The position numbers and the translations under genes were made by a program. This document shows, piece by piece, positions 1 through 7,702 of a DNA stretch of 64,000 nucleotides (within the stretch, counting starts at the first letter, position 1; each line of letters opens with the position of its first letter). The stretch is from Falsiroseomonas ponticola (GTDB taxonomy: Bacteria > Pseudomonadota > Alphaproteobacteria > Acetobacterales > Acetobacteraceae): NCBI RefSeq assembly GCF_016805305.1, contig NZ_JAERQN010000005.1:248001-312000 (forward strand), written 5' to 3'. The notes below the pieces were generated by a model. The model was not told where the DNA came from, ran no database searches, and worked only from the letters and a program-made list of their open reading frames with translations.

Positions 1-291
1 TGCCGGCCGGAACGCCTGGTCTCCGCCGCCGGGGAGTATGGGCGGACGGCCCGGCTGCCGATGCTGTGGGTCTATACGGCCAATGACAGCTTCTTCGATC
101 CGGACCTGGCGCTGGCGATGCACCAGGCCTTCACGGCGGCGGGCGGGGCGGCGGAGCTGGAGATGCTGGGCCCCTTCGGCCGGGACGGCCATTCCCTGTT
201 CTTCGGCCCGGGCGGCAGCGCCGTCTGGGGCCCGGTGGTGGAGGCCTTCCTGACCGCGAACGGCTATGCGCCGCGTTCTGCGACACGGTGA
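1..291 (+). CDS. Alpha/beta hydrolase (dienelactone hydrolase-like), 3' end only
   Basis: The frame is open from the window edge to a TGA at 289-291, so only about 96 C-terminal residues are present. They include the pattern LWVYTANDSFFDP, which fits the acid-residue loop of dienelactone-hydrolase-type alpha/beta hydrolases (the Asp is the likely triad member). GRDGHSLF follows, and its His sits where the catalytic histidine is expected. The nucleophile region is upstream and unseen, so substrate cannot be inferred. A 60-bp gap and a possible promoter separate it from the next gene. Confidence 0.6.
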   Translation, partial: CRPERLVSAAGEYGRTARLPMLWVYTANDSFFDPDLALAMHQAFTAAGGAAELEMLGPFGRDGHSLFFGPGGSAVWGPVVEAFLTANGYAPRSATR

Positions 292-302
292 TGGCACCGG
301 CC

Positions 303-332
303 TTGCATCCGGCGGCGGCCGTGACACGTAAG
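303..332 (+). promoter_or_regulatory. Possible promoter for the molybdopterin oxidoreductase/peroxidase pair
   Basis: CTTGCAT (302-308) is followed about 17 bases later by a weak -10-like CGTAAG. The same CTTGCATCCGGCGGC block precedes rpoZ at 4354, where the -10 is better. Weak on its own, and supported mainly by that resemblance and by its place 20-50 bp before the 352 start. Confidence 0.25.
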
Positions 333-351
333 GCCGCCGAGGAGCAACGCG

Positions 352-1023
352 ATGGATGAGGGTGACGAGGTCCCGCTGACGGGCAGGGTCCGGGACAAGC
401 TGGTGGAGACGAAGCAGGGCTGGGCGCGGGACGGCCGGCTGCTGACCGGCACGACCAGCTCGCCCGATCGCGACCGCCTGCCCCCCGGCCAGCGGCTGGT
501 GACGGATTTCCCGGTGCTCGACCTCGGCGTCCAGCCCAACGTGACCCGCAGCAATTTCCGCCTGCGGGTGGAGGGGCTCTGCGCCGCGCCGCTGCGCCTG
601 ACGCTCGACGAGTTCATGGCCCTGCCGCAGCAGGAACGGGTGAACGACATCCACTGCGTGACGCAGTGGTCCCGCTACGACAATGCCTGGCAGGGCGTGC
701 CGGTGCTGGACCTGCTCGCCATGGCGCGGCCGAAGGCGGAGGCGCGCTTCGTCGCCTTCACCAGCTATGACGGCTACACCACCAACCTGGCGATGGAGGA
801 TTTCGCCAGGCCCGAGAACCTCTTCGCCCATTCCTGGGAGGGTTCGCCGCTGGAGCGCCGGCATGGCGGCCCGGTGCGGCTGGTGGTGCCCCATCTCTAT
901 TTCTGGAAGAGCCCGAAATGGATCACCCGGGTGGAATTGCTGCGGGAGGACCGGCCCGGCTTCTGGGAAGTGCGCGGCTACAGCAACCGGGGCGACCCCT
1001 GGACGGAGGAGCGCTATGCGTGA
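352..1023 (+). CDS. Sulfite oxidase-like molybdopterin oxidoreductase
   Basis: A 223-residue protein of the oxidoreductase molybdopterin-binding family (sulfite oxidase / MsrP fold). Cys102, in DIHCVTQWS, is the expected thiolate ligand of the molybdenum cofactor, followed by the conserved W-x-G-V and the C-terminal SPKW motif. There is no Tat signal and no haem or dimerisation domain, so this is the short stand-alone cytoplasmic-type form rather than exported MsrP. In this family the Mo centre moves oxygen to or from sulfur or other substrates; the substrate here is unknown. The stop overlaps the next start (ATGCGTGA), so the glutathione peroxidase is translationally coupled, hinting at a shared oxidative-stress role (inference). 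Confidence 0.8.
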   Translation: MDEGDEVPLTGRVRDKLVETKQGWARDGRLLTGTTSSPDRDRLPPGQRLVTDFPVLDLGVQPNVTRSNFRLRVEGLCAAPLRLTLDEFMALPQQERVNDIHCVTQWSRYDNAWQGVPVLDLLAMARPKAEARFVAFTSYDGYTTNLAMEDFARPENLFAHSWEGSPLERRHGGPVRLVVPHLYFWKSPKWITRVELLREDRPGFWEVRGYSNRGDPWTEERYA

Positions 1024-1609
1024 CGTCATGCCCCGGGATGCGGGACCCGCGGCGCCGGCCATCGGCCGGCGTGTGCTGCTCGCGGTGCCGCTGCTGATGG
1101 CGGCCGGGGCCAGCGCCCAGCCGGCGCAGACCGCCTTCGACTTCGCGCTGGACAGCCTGGATGGCGGCCCGCTGCCGATGGCGGAGTTCCGCGGCAAGGC
1201 GATGCTGGTGGTGAACACCGCCAGCTTCTGCGGCTTCACGCCGCAATACACGGGGCTCCAGCGGCTGCATGACCGCTACCAGGCGCGGGGCTTCCTGGTG
1301 CTCGGCGTGCCGTCCAACGACTTCAACCAGGAAAGCCGGGACGCCGCGCGCATCAGGGAATTCTGCGAGACCACCTACGGCATCACCTTCCCGATGGCGA
1401 CGCTGACCAGCGTGCGCGGGCCGGCGGCGCATCCCCTCTTCGCCTGGCTCGCCGCCCGCGCCGGCGGCCCGCCGCGCTGGAATTTCCACAAGTACCTGGT
1501 GGGGCGGGACGGGCGTTCGGTGCGCGCCTTCCCGACCTCGACCGAACCGGACAGCCCCGTGCTGACGCGGGCGGTGGAGGCGGCGCTGGAGGGGCGGCCG
1601 CTGGTGTAG
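1016..1609 (+). CDS. Exported glutathione peroxidase
   Basis: A 197-residue thiol peroxidase of the glutathione peroxidase family. It has Cys72 in NTASFCGFTPQY (peroxidatic Cys, not selenocysteine), Gln105 in NDFNQE, and Trp155/Asn156 in WNFHKY, so the Cys-Gln-Trp-Asn tetrad is complete. Residues 15-34 (GRRVLLAVPLLMAAGASA) form a hydrophobic leader preceded by Arg-Arg and ending in A-x-A, so periplasmic delivery is likely, whereas many bacterial homologues are cytoplasmic. The ATG at 1016 overlaps the upstream stop; ATG 1028 is an in-frame alternative that keeps the leader. It probably reduces lipid or hydrogen peroxides with thioredoxin-like donors (family knowledge). Confidence 0.85.
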   Translation: MRDVMPRDAGPAAPAIGRRVLLAVPLLMAAGASAQPAQTAFDFALDSLDGGPLPMAEFRGKAMLVVNTASFCGFTPQYTGLQRLHDRYQARGFLVLGVPSNDFNQESRDAARIREFCETTYGITFPMATLTSVRGPAAHPLFAWLAARAGGPPRWNFHKYLVGRDGRSVRAFPTSTEPDSPVLTRAVEAALEGRPLV

Positions 1610-1672
1610 CGGGCGGGCGCAACTCTGCGCCGTCACCTCCGTTGTTGCGGCATCAGCAGCGGAGCAAGCCCC

Positions 1673-1747
1673 ATGAACAGCATCGTCTATATCGTCGGCG
1701 CCGTCGTCATCGTCCTGGCGATCCTGAGCTTCCTCGGCCTGCGCTGA
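1673..1747 (+). CDS. 24-residue single-pass membrane microprotein
   Basis: ATG 1673 to TGA 1747 encodes MNSIVYIVGAVVIVLAIL followed by SFLGLR: a charge-poor hydrophobic helix of about 20 residues ending in Leu-Arg. It is long enough to cross the membrane once, with the C-terminal Arg probably cytoplasmic. A GGAGCAAG sequence at 1660-1667 gives a plausible ribosome binding site 5 bases before ATG. It lies 63 bp after the glutathione peroxidase on the same strand and could share its transcript. I recall similar MNSI-YIVGAVV-type peptides in alphaproteobacteria, but I cannot verify this here. Function unknown. Confidence 0.6.
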   Translation: MNSIVYIVGAVVIVLAILSFLGLR

Positions 1748-1759
1748 GCGTCAGGGCGC
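1739..1759. terminator. Hairpin spanning two convergent stop codons
   Basis: CTGA (1744-1747) pairs with TCAG (1751-1754) around a GCG loop, extended by further pairs past one mismatch. The TGA of the microprotein and the TGA of the opposing membrane gene (TCA on this strand) lie opposite each other in the stem. The stem is short, so confidence is modest. Confidence 0.35.
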
Positions 1760-2422
1760 CTCGTCCCAGCGCCGCCAGGCCCGGCGCATCGCCCAGGCGG
1801 CGGCGATGGCGCCGCCGAGCATCGCGGTGACCACCAGGGCCAGGACGAGCCAGGCGGGATCGACACGGTCGAGCGCCGACCCGCCCTTTGCATCATCCAC
1901 CGCGACCGCCGCGGCCAGCAGCAGGATGACGCTGCCGAGGCCGCCGACCGGCAGGGCGATCAGGCCCTTGAACAGGGCACGTGACCGCCGGGTCGGCCGC
2001 CGGGCCTGCCGGTAGCCGAAGCCGGCGAGGAGGAGGGCCGGCGTGCCCGCCAGGATCCAGTGCAGCGCCTCCGGGCCGGCCCAGGCGGTGCCATACACCA
2101 CGATATCCAGCACGAAGGCGGCGACGATGCCGCAGGCCAGGCCGAAGGCGCCGGCCTTGGCCGCCGGCTTCAGCGAATCGAACATGTCCGCCCGGCGTGC
2201 GGCCCCGGCCTGTTCCAGCAGCGCGGCCAGGCCTTCCGCCAGCGCCTCCGGCTTCTCCGGCCGGCCCTCCGCGGCGCCGGGCCAGGCCCGCAGCATCTGG
2301 GCGAGGCCCTGGCGCTCCGCCGCCATCAGCTGTTCATCCACCTGCCGCACCAGCGCGTCGAGCCCCTGGCCGAGCCGGGCCTCGCCCCGCCGTATCGCCT
2401 CCAGGATGTCGCTGCCGGGCAC
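1751..2422 (-). CDS. Hypothetical four-helix membrane protein
   Basis: A 223-residue protein starting at a GTG. The soluble, charged N-terminal part (residues 1-85, predicted helical, Glu/Arg-rich) is followed by four hydrophobic segments at roughly 88-112, 119-138, 153-175 and 188-212, and a short Arg/Trp-rich tail (RRAWRRWDEAP). I recognise no family. It is the last gene of a leftward run NYN-uracil glycosylase-this gene, 11 bp after the glycosylase stop, so it is probably co-transcribed with them. A function in DNA repair is not implied by that alone. Confidence 0.6.
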   Translation of the reverse strand: MPGSDILEAIRRGEARLGQGLDALVRQVDEQLMAAERQGLAQMLRAWPGAAEGRPEKPEALAEGLAALLEQAGAARRADMFDSLKPAAKAGAFGLACGIVAAFVLDIVVYGTAWAGPEALHWILAGTPALLLAGFGYRQARRPTRRSRALFKGLIALPVGGLGSVILLLAAAVAVDDAKGGSALDRVDPAWLVLALVVTAMLGGAIAAAWAMRRAWRRWDEAP

Positions 2423-2433
2423 GTCGAGGGCCG

Positions 2434-3102
2434 CTACGCGATGCGCGCCAGCACGTCGGCGGTGACCGCCTCGAACATCTCCGTCGTCAGGCGGCCGGTA
2501 TTCGTGTTGTAGCGGCTGACATGGTAGCTGTCGGCCAGCAGGCGGCCATCCGGCAGGGTGTGCACCGCGCCATGGGCGAATTTCAGCCGCGACATGGGCA
2601 GGCCATAGGCCTTCAGCAGCGCGTTATGCGCGACCAGCCCCAGCGCGATCACGGCGCGCAGCCGCGTCAGCGCCGCCAGCTCGGCCTTCAGGAAGCGGTT
2701 GCAGGTGGTGATCTCGGTAGGCGTGGGCAGGTTCTGCGGCGGCACGCAGCGCACGCCATTCACGATGCGCACGCCCTTCAGCACCATGCCGTCCCGCGGA
2801 TCCTCCCGGTACTCGCCCTCCGCCAGGCCGAATTTCAGCAGCGTGGCGTAGAGCAGCTTGCCGGCATGGTCGCCCGTGAAGGGCCGGCCCGTGCGGTTGG
2901 CGCCGCGCACCCCGGGGGCGAGGCCCAGCACCAGCAGCCTGGCATCCCGCCCGCCCCAGCTGGGCACGGGCGCGTTGTGCCAGGCGGGCTCCTTCGCCCG
3001 GTTCTCCAGGCGATAGGCGACGAGCCTGGGGCAGAGCGGGCAGTCCCGCGGCGGCTCCGCCGCGTCCCGGGATGGCGCCGCCGGGTCGGCCGCCACGCTC
3101 AC
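2434..3102 (-). CDS. Uracil-DNA glycosylase, family 5 (UdgB)
   Basis: 222 residues. It excises uracil and related deaminated bases from DNA. The motif GLAPGVRGANRTGRPFTGD (59-77) is characteristic of family 5 UDGb: family 4 would have GEAPG with an acidic residue. SYHVSRYNTNTGRL (192-205) provides the second base-pocket loop with its His. Cys21, Cys24, Cys119 and Cys134 are in the positions of the four [4Fe-4S] cluster ligands. It overlaps the upstream NYN gene by 4 bp (3099-3102), so the two are translationally coupled. Protection of very high-G+C DNA from cytosine deamination is a plausible role. Confidence 0.9.
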   Translation of the reverse strand: MSVAADPAAPSRDAAEPPRDCPLCPRLVAYRLENRAKEPAWHNAPVPSWGGRDARLLVLGLAPGVRGANRTGRPFTGDHAGKLLYATLLKFGLAEGEYREDPRDGMVLKGVRIVNGVRCVPPQNLPTPTEITTCNRFLKAELAALTRLRAVIALGLVAHNALLKAYGLPMSRLKFAHGAVHTLPDGRLLADSYHVSRYNTNTGRLTTEMFEAVTADVLARIA

Positions 3103-3731
3103 TCCGGCAGGTCCGCCACCGGGTCGCGGAAGGGCTCGGCCGGGGTCGCGCGGGGGCGTTCGGGCGCGCGGGGGGCGGGCACCATGCGGGGGCGGGGGTC
3201 CAGCTGGCGGCGGGTGATGTCGGGCGCCAGGTCGGCAAGGTCGATGAACTGGTCCGCCTGGCGGCGCAGCTCATCCGCCACCATGCCGGGCTGGGTGCGG
3301 ATGGTGGAGAGGACGGAGACGCGCAGCCCCTGCTGCTGCACCGCCTCCACCATCCGCCGCAGGTCGCCATCCCCCGCCACGATCACCACATGGTCGAGCC
3401 GCGGCGCCAGCATCATGACATCGACGACGATCTCGACCTCGATGTTGCCCTTCACGCGGCGGCGGCCGGCGGCATCGGTGAATTCGCGCGCGGGCTTGGT
3501 GACGACGCTGTAGCCGTTGTAGCCGAGCCAGTCGACGAGCGGCCGGAGCGGCGAGTATTCGTCGTTCTCCAGCAGCGCCGTGTAGTAGGACGCCCGCACC
3601 AGCCGCCCGTGCCGCCGGAAGAAACCGAGGAGGTTCTTGTAGTCAACGTCGAAGCCGAGGTTCCGGGAGGCAGCGTAGAGATGCGCCCCATCGATGAACA
3701 CGCCCAGCCTCTCCTGAGAATCGAATTGCAC
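3099..3731 (-). CDS. NYN/PIN-like nuclease domain protein (LabA/DUF88 family)
   Basis: 210 residues, starting at GTG 3731 with the sequence ERLGVFIDGAHLYAASRNL, which matches the usual LabA beginning (E-R-L-x-x-F-I-D-G-x-N/H-L-Y). Asp14, Asp104 in KGNIEVEIVVDVMM, and Asp121/Asp123 in VAGDGDL are the acidic residues expected to hold Mg2+ in the NYN (PIN-like) RNase fold. The C-terminal 40 residues are Pro/Arg-rich and look disordered. Divergent from folK, an arrangement I associate with alphaproteobacterial genomes. Activity on RNA is a family-based inference; the target is unknown. Confidence 0.85.
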   Translation of the reverse strand: MQFDSQERLGVFIDGAHLYAASRNLGFDVDYKNLLGFFRRHGRLVRASYYTALLENDEYSPLRPLVDWLGYNGYSVVTKPAREFTDAAGRRRVKGNIEVEIVVDVMMLAPRLDHVVIVAGDGDLRRMVEAVQQQGLRVSVLSTIRTQPGMVADELRRQADQFIDLADLAPDITRRQLDPRPRMVPAPRAPERPRATPAEPFRDPVADLPE

Positions 3732-3808
3732 CGCGTGATCTTTCGCTCAAAGAGGGTGGAAAATAGCGGAAGACGCCGGCAGCGCCACCGTTGCGGTTCG
3801 GAAAACCC

Positions 3809-4327
3809 ATGAAGTTGATCATCGTCGCCATCGGCGCGAACCTGCCGGGGCCCGATGGCGCGCCGGCGATCGAGACCTGCCGCCGCGCCGCCGCCGCGCT
3901 GGATCGCCTGCCGGGGTATCGCCTGGCTGCCCTTTCCCGATGGTTCGCGACGGCCCCCGTGCCGCCTTCGCCATCATCCCCGGACTACGTGAACGGCGTG
4001 GCGCTGCTGCGGCCCGAAGGCGACCGGGATGTGGCAGGGGACCCGGCGCGGCTGCTGCGGGCGCTGCAGGGGATCGAGGACGCCTTCGGCCGCGTCCGGC
4101 CCTATCCCAATGCGCCGCGGACCCTAGACCTCGACATCATCGGCGTGGGCGCGACGGTGCGGGATGCGCCGGACCCCATCCTGCCGCATCCGCGCGCGCA
4201 TGAACGCGCCTTCGTGCTGGCGCCCTTGTGCGACGTGGCGCCGGGCTGGGTGCATCCCCGGCTTGGCCTGGATGCCGCGGCGCTGCTGGCGCGGGTGGGG
4301 GAGGCGGGGACGCGGCCCATCGGCTGA
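3809..4327 (+). CDS. folK: 2-amino-4-hydroxy-6-hydroxymethyldihydropteridine pyrophosphokinase
   Basis: 172 residues from ATG 3809; an in-frame TTG at 3791 would add six residues but MKLIIVAIGANLPGP is the normal HPPK beginning. It transfers pyrophosphate from ATP to 6-hydroxymethyl-dihydropterin in folate synthesis. Visible are GANL (9-12), the substrate-loop region SRWFATAPVPPSPSSPDYVNGV, and the signature PRTLDLDII (103-111), whose Asp pair binds Mg2+. HPRAHERAFVLAPL follows, as in the family. First gene of the conserved folK-rpoZ-rsh block; monofunctional, not fused to FolB or FolP. Confidence 0.92.
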   Translation: MKLIIVAIGANLPGPDGAPAIETCRRAAAALDRLPGYRLAALSRWFATAPVPPSPSSPDYVNGVALLRPEGDRDVAGDPARLLRALQGIEDAFGRVRPYPNAPRTLDLDIIGVGATVRDAPDPILPHPRAHERAFVLAPLCDVAPGWVHPRLGLDAAALLARVGEAGTRPIG

Positions 4328-4354
4328 CGGCCCGGCCCTTGCATGGAACCGCGC

Positions 4355-4382
4355 TTGCATCCGGCGGCCGGGATGGCTAGAT
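4355..4382 (+). promoter_or_regulatory. Predicted sigma-70 type promoter of rpoZ-rsh
   Basis: The -35-like TTGCAT (4355-4360, in the CTTGCAT context typical of alphaproteobacterial housekeeping promoters), a 16-bp spacer and the -10-like CTAGAT (4377-4382) lie about 95 bp before the rpoZ ATG. The untranslated leader to 4476 shows no clear riboswitch fold. Confidence 0.45.
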
Positions 4383-4476
4383 CGGAGGTTCACCAGAGGC
4401 GGGGAGGGGTCCGTCCGCGCGCATCCGCGCCCGGCAAGGCCCCGCACACCCCGCGCGTTACGGAACTGGAGCCGCC

Positions 4477-4872
4477 ATGGCACGCGTCACGGTCGAGGAT
4501 TGCATCCTTCGGGTGCCCAACCGCTTCGAACTGGTGCTGCACGCAGCCCAGCGCGCCCGCAACATCAGCCGGGGCGAGGAGCTGACGGTCGAGCGGGACA
4601 ACGACAAGAACCCGGTCGTCGCGCTGCGCGAGATCGCGGACGCGACCGTGGACCTGGATCTGCTGCAGGCCGACCTGGTCAAGTCCCTGCAGCGCGCGCC
4701 GGAGCCGGAGCCGGCGGAGGAGGAGGTCCTCGACCTCATCGCCACCGACGAGAACATCTTCGGCGTGATGGACGTGAACGAGGAGCAGGTGACCGACGGC
4801 GCCGGCCTCGAGGACCTCTCGGCCGACGACATCGAGGCGGCGATCGCCGCCGAGCTCGGCGGGAAGCGCTGA
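4477..4872 (+). CDS. rpoZ: RNA polymerase omega subunit
   Basis: 131 residues. It begins [23 protein letters not shown], the standard alphaproteobacterial omega N-terminus, followed by the [14 protein letters not shown] helix that clamps the beta-prime C-terminus. Omega stabilises RNA polymerase and forms part of one ppGpp binding site, which fits its position directly before rsh (64-bp gap). The C-terminal half (residues 75-131) is acidic (many Glu/Asp), longer than the roughly 90-residue E. coli protein and typical of the alphaproteobacterial form. The start has GGAG in GAACTGGAGCCGCC just upstream. Confidence 0.95.
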   Translation: MARVTVEDCILRVPNRFELVLHAAQRARNISRGEELTVERDNDKNPVVALREIADATVDLDLLQADLVKSLQRAPEPEPAEEEVLDLIATDENIFGVMDVNEEQVTDGAGLEDLSADDIEAAIAAELGGKR

Positions 4873-4936
4873 CCGCGACAGCCTGCCGCGGGGGCCCCGC
4901 CCCCGCGACCCCTGCAACGGCCCCGGGAGGCCGGGC

Positions 4937-7180
4937 ATGAACGCGCCCGGCCACCACCCCAACTTCGCGCCGGAAGGCCTGGCCTCCGGCATCTCCGACG
5001 CCACCGGCGCGGATCTGGCGCGGGAGGTGGTGGGCTACGACCCCCGCGCCGACGCGGCCACGATCGAGGCCGCCTACGCCACCGCCCGCGCCGCGCATGA
5101 AGGCCAGAAGCGGGACAACGGCGACCCCTACATCACCCATCCCGTCGCCGTCGCGCGCATCCTGGCGCAATACCGGCTCGACAGCGCCTCCATCGTCACG
5201 GCCCTGCTGCATGACGTGGCGGAGGACACGAAGGTCGGCCTCGCGGACCTCGAGCGCCGCTTCGGCAAGGAAGTCGCGCGCCTGGTGGATGGCGTCACCA
5301 AGCTGACGCGGCTGGAGCTGCAGTCCGAGCGCACCAAGCAGGCCGAGAATTTCCGCAAGCTCGTCCTTGCCATGAGCGAGGATATCCGCGTGCTGCTGGT
5401 GAAGCTCGCGGACCGGCTGCACAACATGCGGACGCTCCACTTCGTCCCGCAGGAGCACCGCCGCCGCAAGACGGCGCGGGAGACGATGGACATCTTCGCG
5501 CCGCTCGCGGAGCGCATCGGCATGGATGCGCTGAAGACGGAGCTGGAGACGCTGTCCTTCCGGGAGCTGGATCCCGACGCCTTCCAGACCATCGCCGCGC
5601 GCCGCGCCTTCCTCTACGGCCAGGGCGCCGACCTGATCGACGAGATCCGCGACGACCTGACCCATGTGTTCCGCGAGGCGGGCGTGGCGGTGGAGGAGCT
5701 GACGGGGCGGGAGAAGTCGCCCTACTCCATCTGGCTGAAGATGCACGGCAAGAAGGTGGAGTTCGAGCAGCTTTCGGACATCATGGCCTTCCGCGTCATC
5801 GTCGCGGACAAGGCGGCCTGCTACGCGGCGCTGGGGGCCGTGCATTCCGCCTATCGCGTCGTGCCCGGGCGGTTCAAGGACTACATCTCCACCCCCAAGC
5901 CCAACGGCTACCAGTCCATCCACACCGGCGTGACGGTGCCGGACAAGCGCAACGCCAAGATCGAGGTGCAGATCCGGACGCGGGAGATGCATGAGGTCGC
6001 GGAATACGGCGTGGCCGCGCATTGGATCTACAAGCAGGGCGGCCAGGCGGCGCGGGACAGCGGCAAGTTCCCCTGGGTGAAGGCGCTGCTGGACATCCTG
6101 GAACAGGCCGCCGAGCCGCAGGAATTCCTCGATGCCACGCGGCTCGAGCTGCATCGCGACCAGGTCTTCTGCTTCACGCCGAAGGGCGACCTGATCGCGC
6201 TGCCGCGCGGTTCCACCTGCGTCGATTTCGCCTACCAGGTGCACAGCCAGGTGGGCGACCAATGCGTGGGCGCCAAGATCAACGGCCAGATCAAGCCGCT
6301 GCGCACGCCGCTGGAGAATGGCGACCAGGTCGAGATCATCACGGCGCGCGGCGGCACGCCGAACCCGCAATGGGAACGCTTCGTCGTCACCGGCAAGGCG
6401 CGGGCGCGCATCCGCCGCTTCATGCACGCCGAACAGCGCCAGGCGCAGCAGCAGGAAGGCCGCGCGGCCATCGCCAAGGCCTTCCGCCAGGAAGGCGTGG
6501 AGTTCAGCGAGAAGCACCTGGACCCCGCGCTGAAGGCGCTGAAGCAGGCGAGCTTCGAGGAGCTGTGCATCGTCGTCGCCTCCGGCGCCGTCAGCCCGAA
6601 GGATGTGGTGCACGCCGTCTATCCGGAGCTGCGCGGCCCGCCGCGGCCGCAGGACGTGCTGCCCATCGCGCGGTCCCGCCCCCGCGCCGTGCCGCTGCCG
6701 CCGCCGGGCAAGGGCAACCGGCGCGACGTGGCGATGGGCGTCACCGGCCTGGTCGCGGGCATGCAGGTGAATTTCGCGGGCTGCTGCCACCCGCTGCCGG
6801 GGGACCGCATCCTCGGCATCGTCACCACCGGCAAGGGCGTCACCGTCCACAAGACGGATTGCCCCAACCTCTCCGGCTTCGCGGACAGCCCGGAGCGGTT
6901 CCTCGACATCGACTGGGACTATGCGGGCGGCGCGGGCAGCGGGCATGTCGGGCGGATCGACGTCATCACCGCCAATGACCGCGGCGCGCTTTCCGCCGTG
7001 ACGGATGCCATCGCGCGCCAGGACGGCGCGATCGAGAACATGCGCATCGTCCATCGCGGCCAGGATTTCCAGGAGATCGCGATCGACGTGGAGGTGAAGG
7101 ACCTCCGCCACCTCGGCAACATCATCGCCGCGCTCCGGGGCCTGACGGCGGTGGCGCAGGCCGAGCGCGCGAAGGGCTAG
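4937..7180 (+). CDS. Bifunctional (p)ppGpp synthetase/hydrolase (Rsh)
   Basis: 747 residues. The N-terminal HD hydrolase domain carries HDVAED (92-97) after THPVAVARIL. The synthetase domain contains RFKDYISTPKPNGYQSIHT (around 311-329); the RxKD loop marks bifunctional Rsh/SpoT enzymes rather than monofunctional RelA (ExDD). The TGS domain follows (about 395-460, starting VFCFTPKGDLIALPRGST), then the conserved-Cys region with AGCCHPLPGD (around 612-621), and a C-terminal ACT domain (about 670-745). It is the single Rsh expected in alphaproteobacteria, making and degrading the alarmone in response to starvation. GGGAGG precedes the ATG. The stop is 3 bp from acpS. Confidence 0.95.
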   Translation: MNAPGHHPNFAPEGLASGISDATGADLAREVVGYDPRADAATIEAAYATARAAHEGQKRDNGDPYITHPVAVARILAQYRLDSASIVTALLHDVAEDTKVGLADLERRFGKEVARLVDGVTKLTRLELQSERTKQAENFRKLVLAMSEDIRVLLVKLADRLHNMRTLHFVPQEHRRRKTARETMDIFAPLAERIGMDALKTELETLSFRELDPDAFQTIAARRAFLYGQGADLIDEIRDDLTHVFREAGVAVEELTGREKSPYSIWLKMHGKKVEFEQLSDIMAFRVIVADKAACYAALGAVHSAYRVVPGRFKDYISTPKPNGYQSIHTGVTVPDKRNAKIEVQIRTREMHEVAEYGVAAHWIYKQGGQAARDSGKFPWVKALLDILEQAAEPQEFLDATRLELHRDQVFCFTPKGDLIALPRGSTCVDFAYQVHSQVGDQCVGAKINGQIKPLRTPLENGDQVEIITARGGTPNPQWERFVVTGKARARIRRFMHAEQRQAQQQEGRAAIAKAFRQEGVEFSEKHLDPALKALKQASFEELCIVVASGAVSPKDVVHAVYPELRGPPRPQDVLPIARSRPRAVPLPPPGKGNRRDVAMGVTGLVAGMQVNFAGCCHPLPGDRILGIVTTGKGVTVHKTDCPNLSGFADSPERFLDIDWDYAGGAGSGHVGRIDVITANDRGALSAVTDAIARQDGAIENMRIVHRGQDFQEIAIDVEVKDLRHLGNIIAALRGLTAVAQAERAKG

Positions 7181-7183
7181 GAC

Positions 7184-7633
7184 ATGATCATCGGCCTCGG
7201 CAGCGACATCCTGGACATCAGGCGGATCGAGAAGACGATCGAGCGCTTCGGCGACCGCTTCCTGAACCGCATCTTCACGCCGGCGGAGCGCGCGAAGGCG
7301 GAGCGGCGGACGGAAAAGATCCGCGCCGCCACCTACGCCAAGCGCTACGCGGCGAAGGAGGCGGCGTCCAAGGCGCTCGGCACCGGGTTCCGGCAGGGCG
7401 TGTTCTGGCGCGACCTCGGCGTGGTGAACCTGTCCTCTGGCCAGCCGACCCTGCGGATGACGGGCGGCGCGGCGGCACGCCTGGCGCAGATCACGCCGCC
7501 GGGCCTGGTCAGCCATGTGGCGCTGACCATGACGGATGAGTTCCCCTATGCGCAGGCGATGGTCATCATCACGGCGGTGCCGCTGCCCCGCATGGCGATG
7601 CCAACGGGCGCGCCGGGGATCGCGGTTCCTTGA
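7184..7633 (+). CDS. acpS: Holo-[acyl-carrier-protein] synthase
   Basis: 149 residues. It transfers 4'-phosphopantetheine from CoA to apo-[18 protein letters not shown] at the N-terminus holds the first Mg2+ ligand Asp, and [14 protein letters not shown] holds the catalytic Glu/Lys motif. The N-terminal 130 residues match the family length; the last 17 or so ([17 protein letters not shown]) are an extra Pro/Gly-rich tail. It starts 3 bp after rsh and is probably on its transcript. In many alphaproteobacteria pdxJ sits between rsh and acpS; it is absent here. Confidence 0.93.
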   Translation: MIIGLGSDILDIRRIEKTIERFGDRFLNRIFTPAERAKAERRTEKIRAATYAKRYAAKEAASKALGTGFRQGVFWRDLGVVNLSSGQPTLRMTGGAAARLAQITPPGLVSHVALTMTDEFPYAQAMVIITAVPLPRMAMPTGAPGIAVP

Positions 7634-7658
7634 CAGGGCAGGGGTGGGCAGGCTCTAT
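7630..7658 (+). promoter_or_regulatory. Predicted promoter of lepB-rnc-era
   Basis: A perfect TTGACA -35 (7630-7635) overlaps the acpS stop codon. It is followed by a 17-bp spacer and a poor -10-like CTCTAT (7653-7658). The lepB start lies 45 bp downstream. This would give the coupled lepB-rnc-era unit its own promoter inside the larger block. Confidence 0.45.
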
Positions 7659-7702
7659 CCGGAGCCGCAGCGACACCCCCGGCACGGGGGTTGGTCCATA
7701 GG

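Noticed and set aside
3791..3808. TTG start adding six residues to FolK
   Set aside because: MKLIIVAIGANL is the standard HPPK beginning; the TTG lacks a ribosome binding site.
4736..7516. Long open frame (about 926 codons) antisense to rsh
   Set aside because: In high-G+C DNA the antisense frame of a real gene often lacks stops. The translation is low-complexity His/Arg/Ala-rich sequence with no domain, while rsh is fully recognisable.
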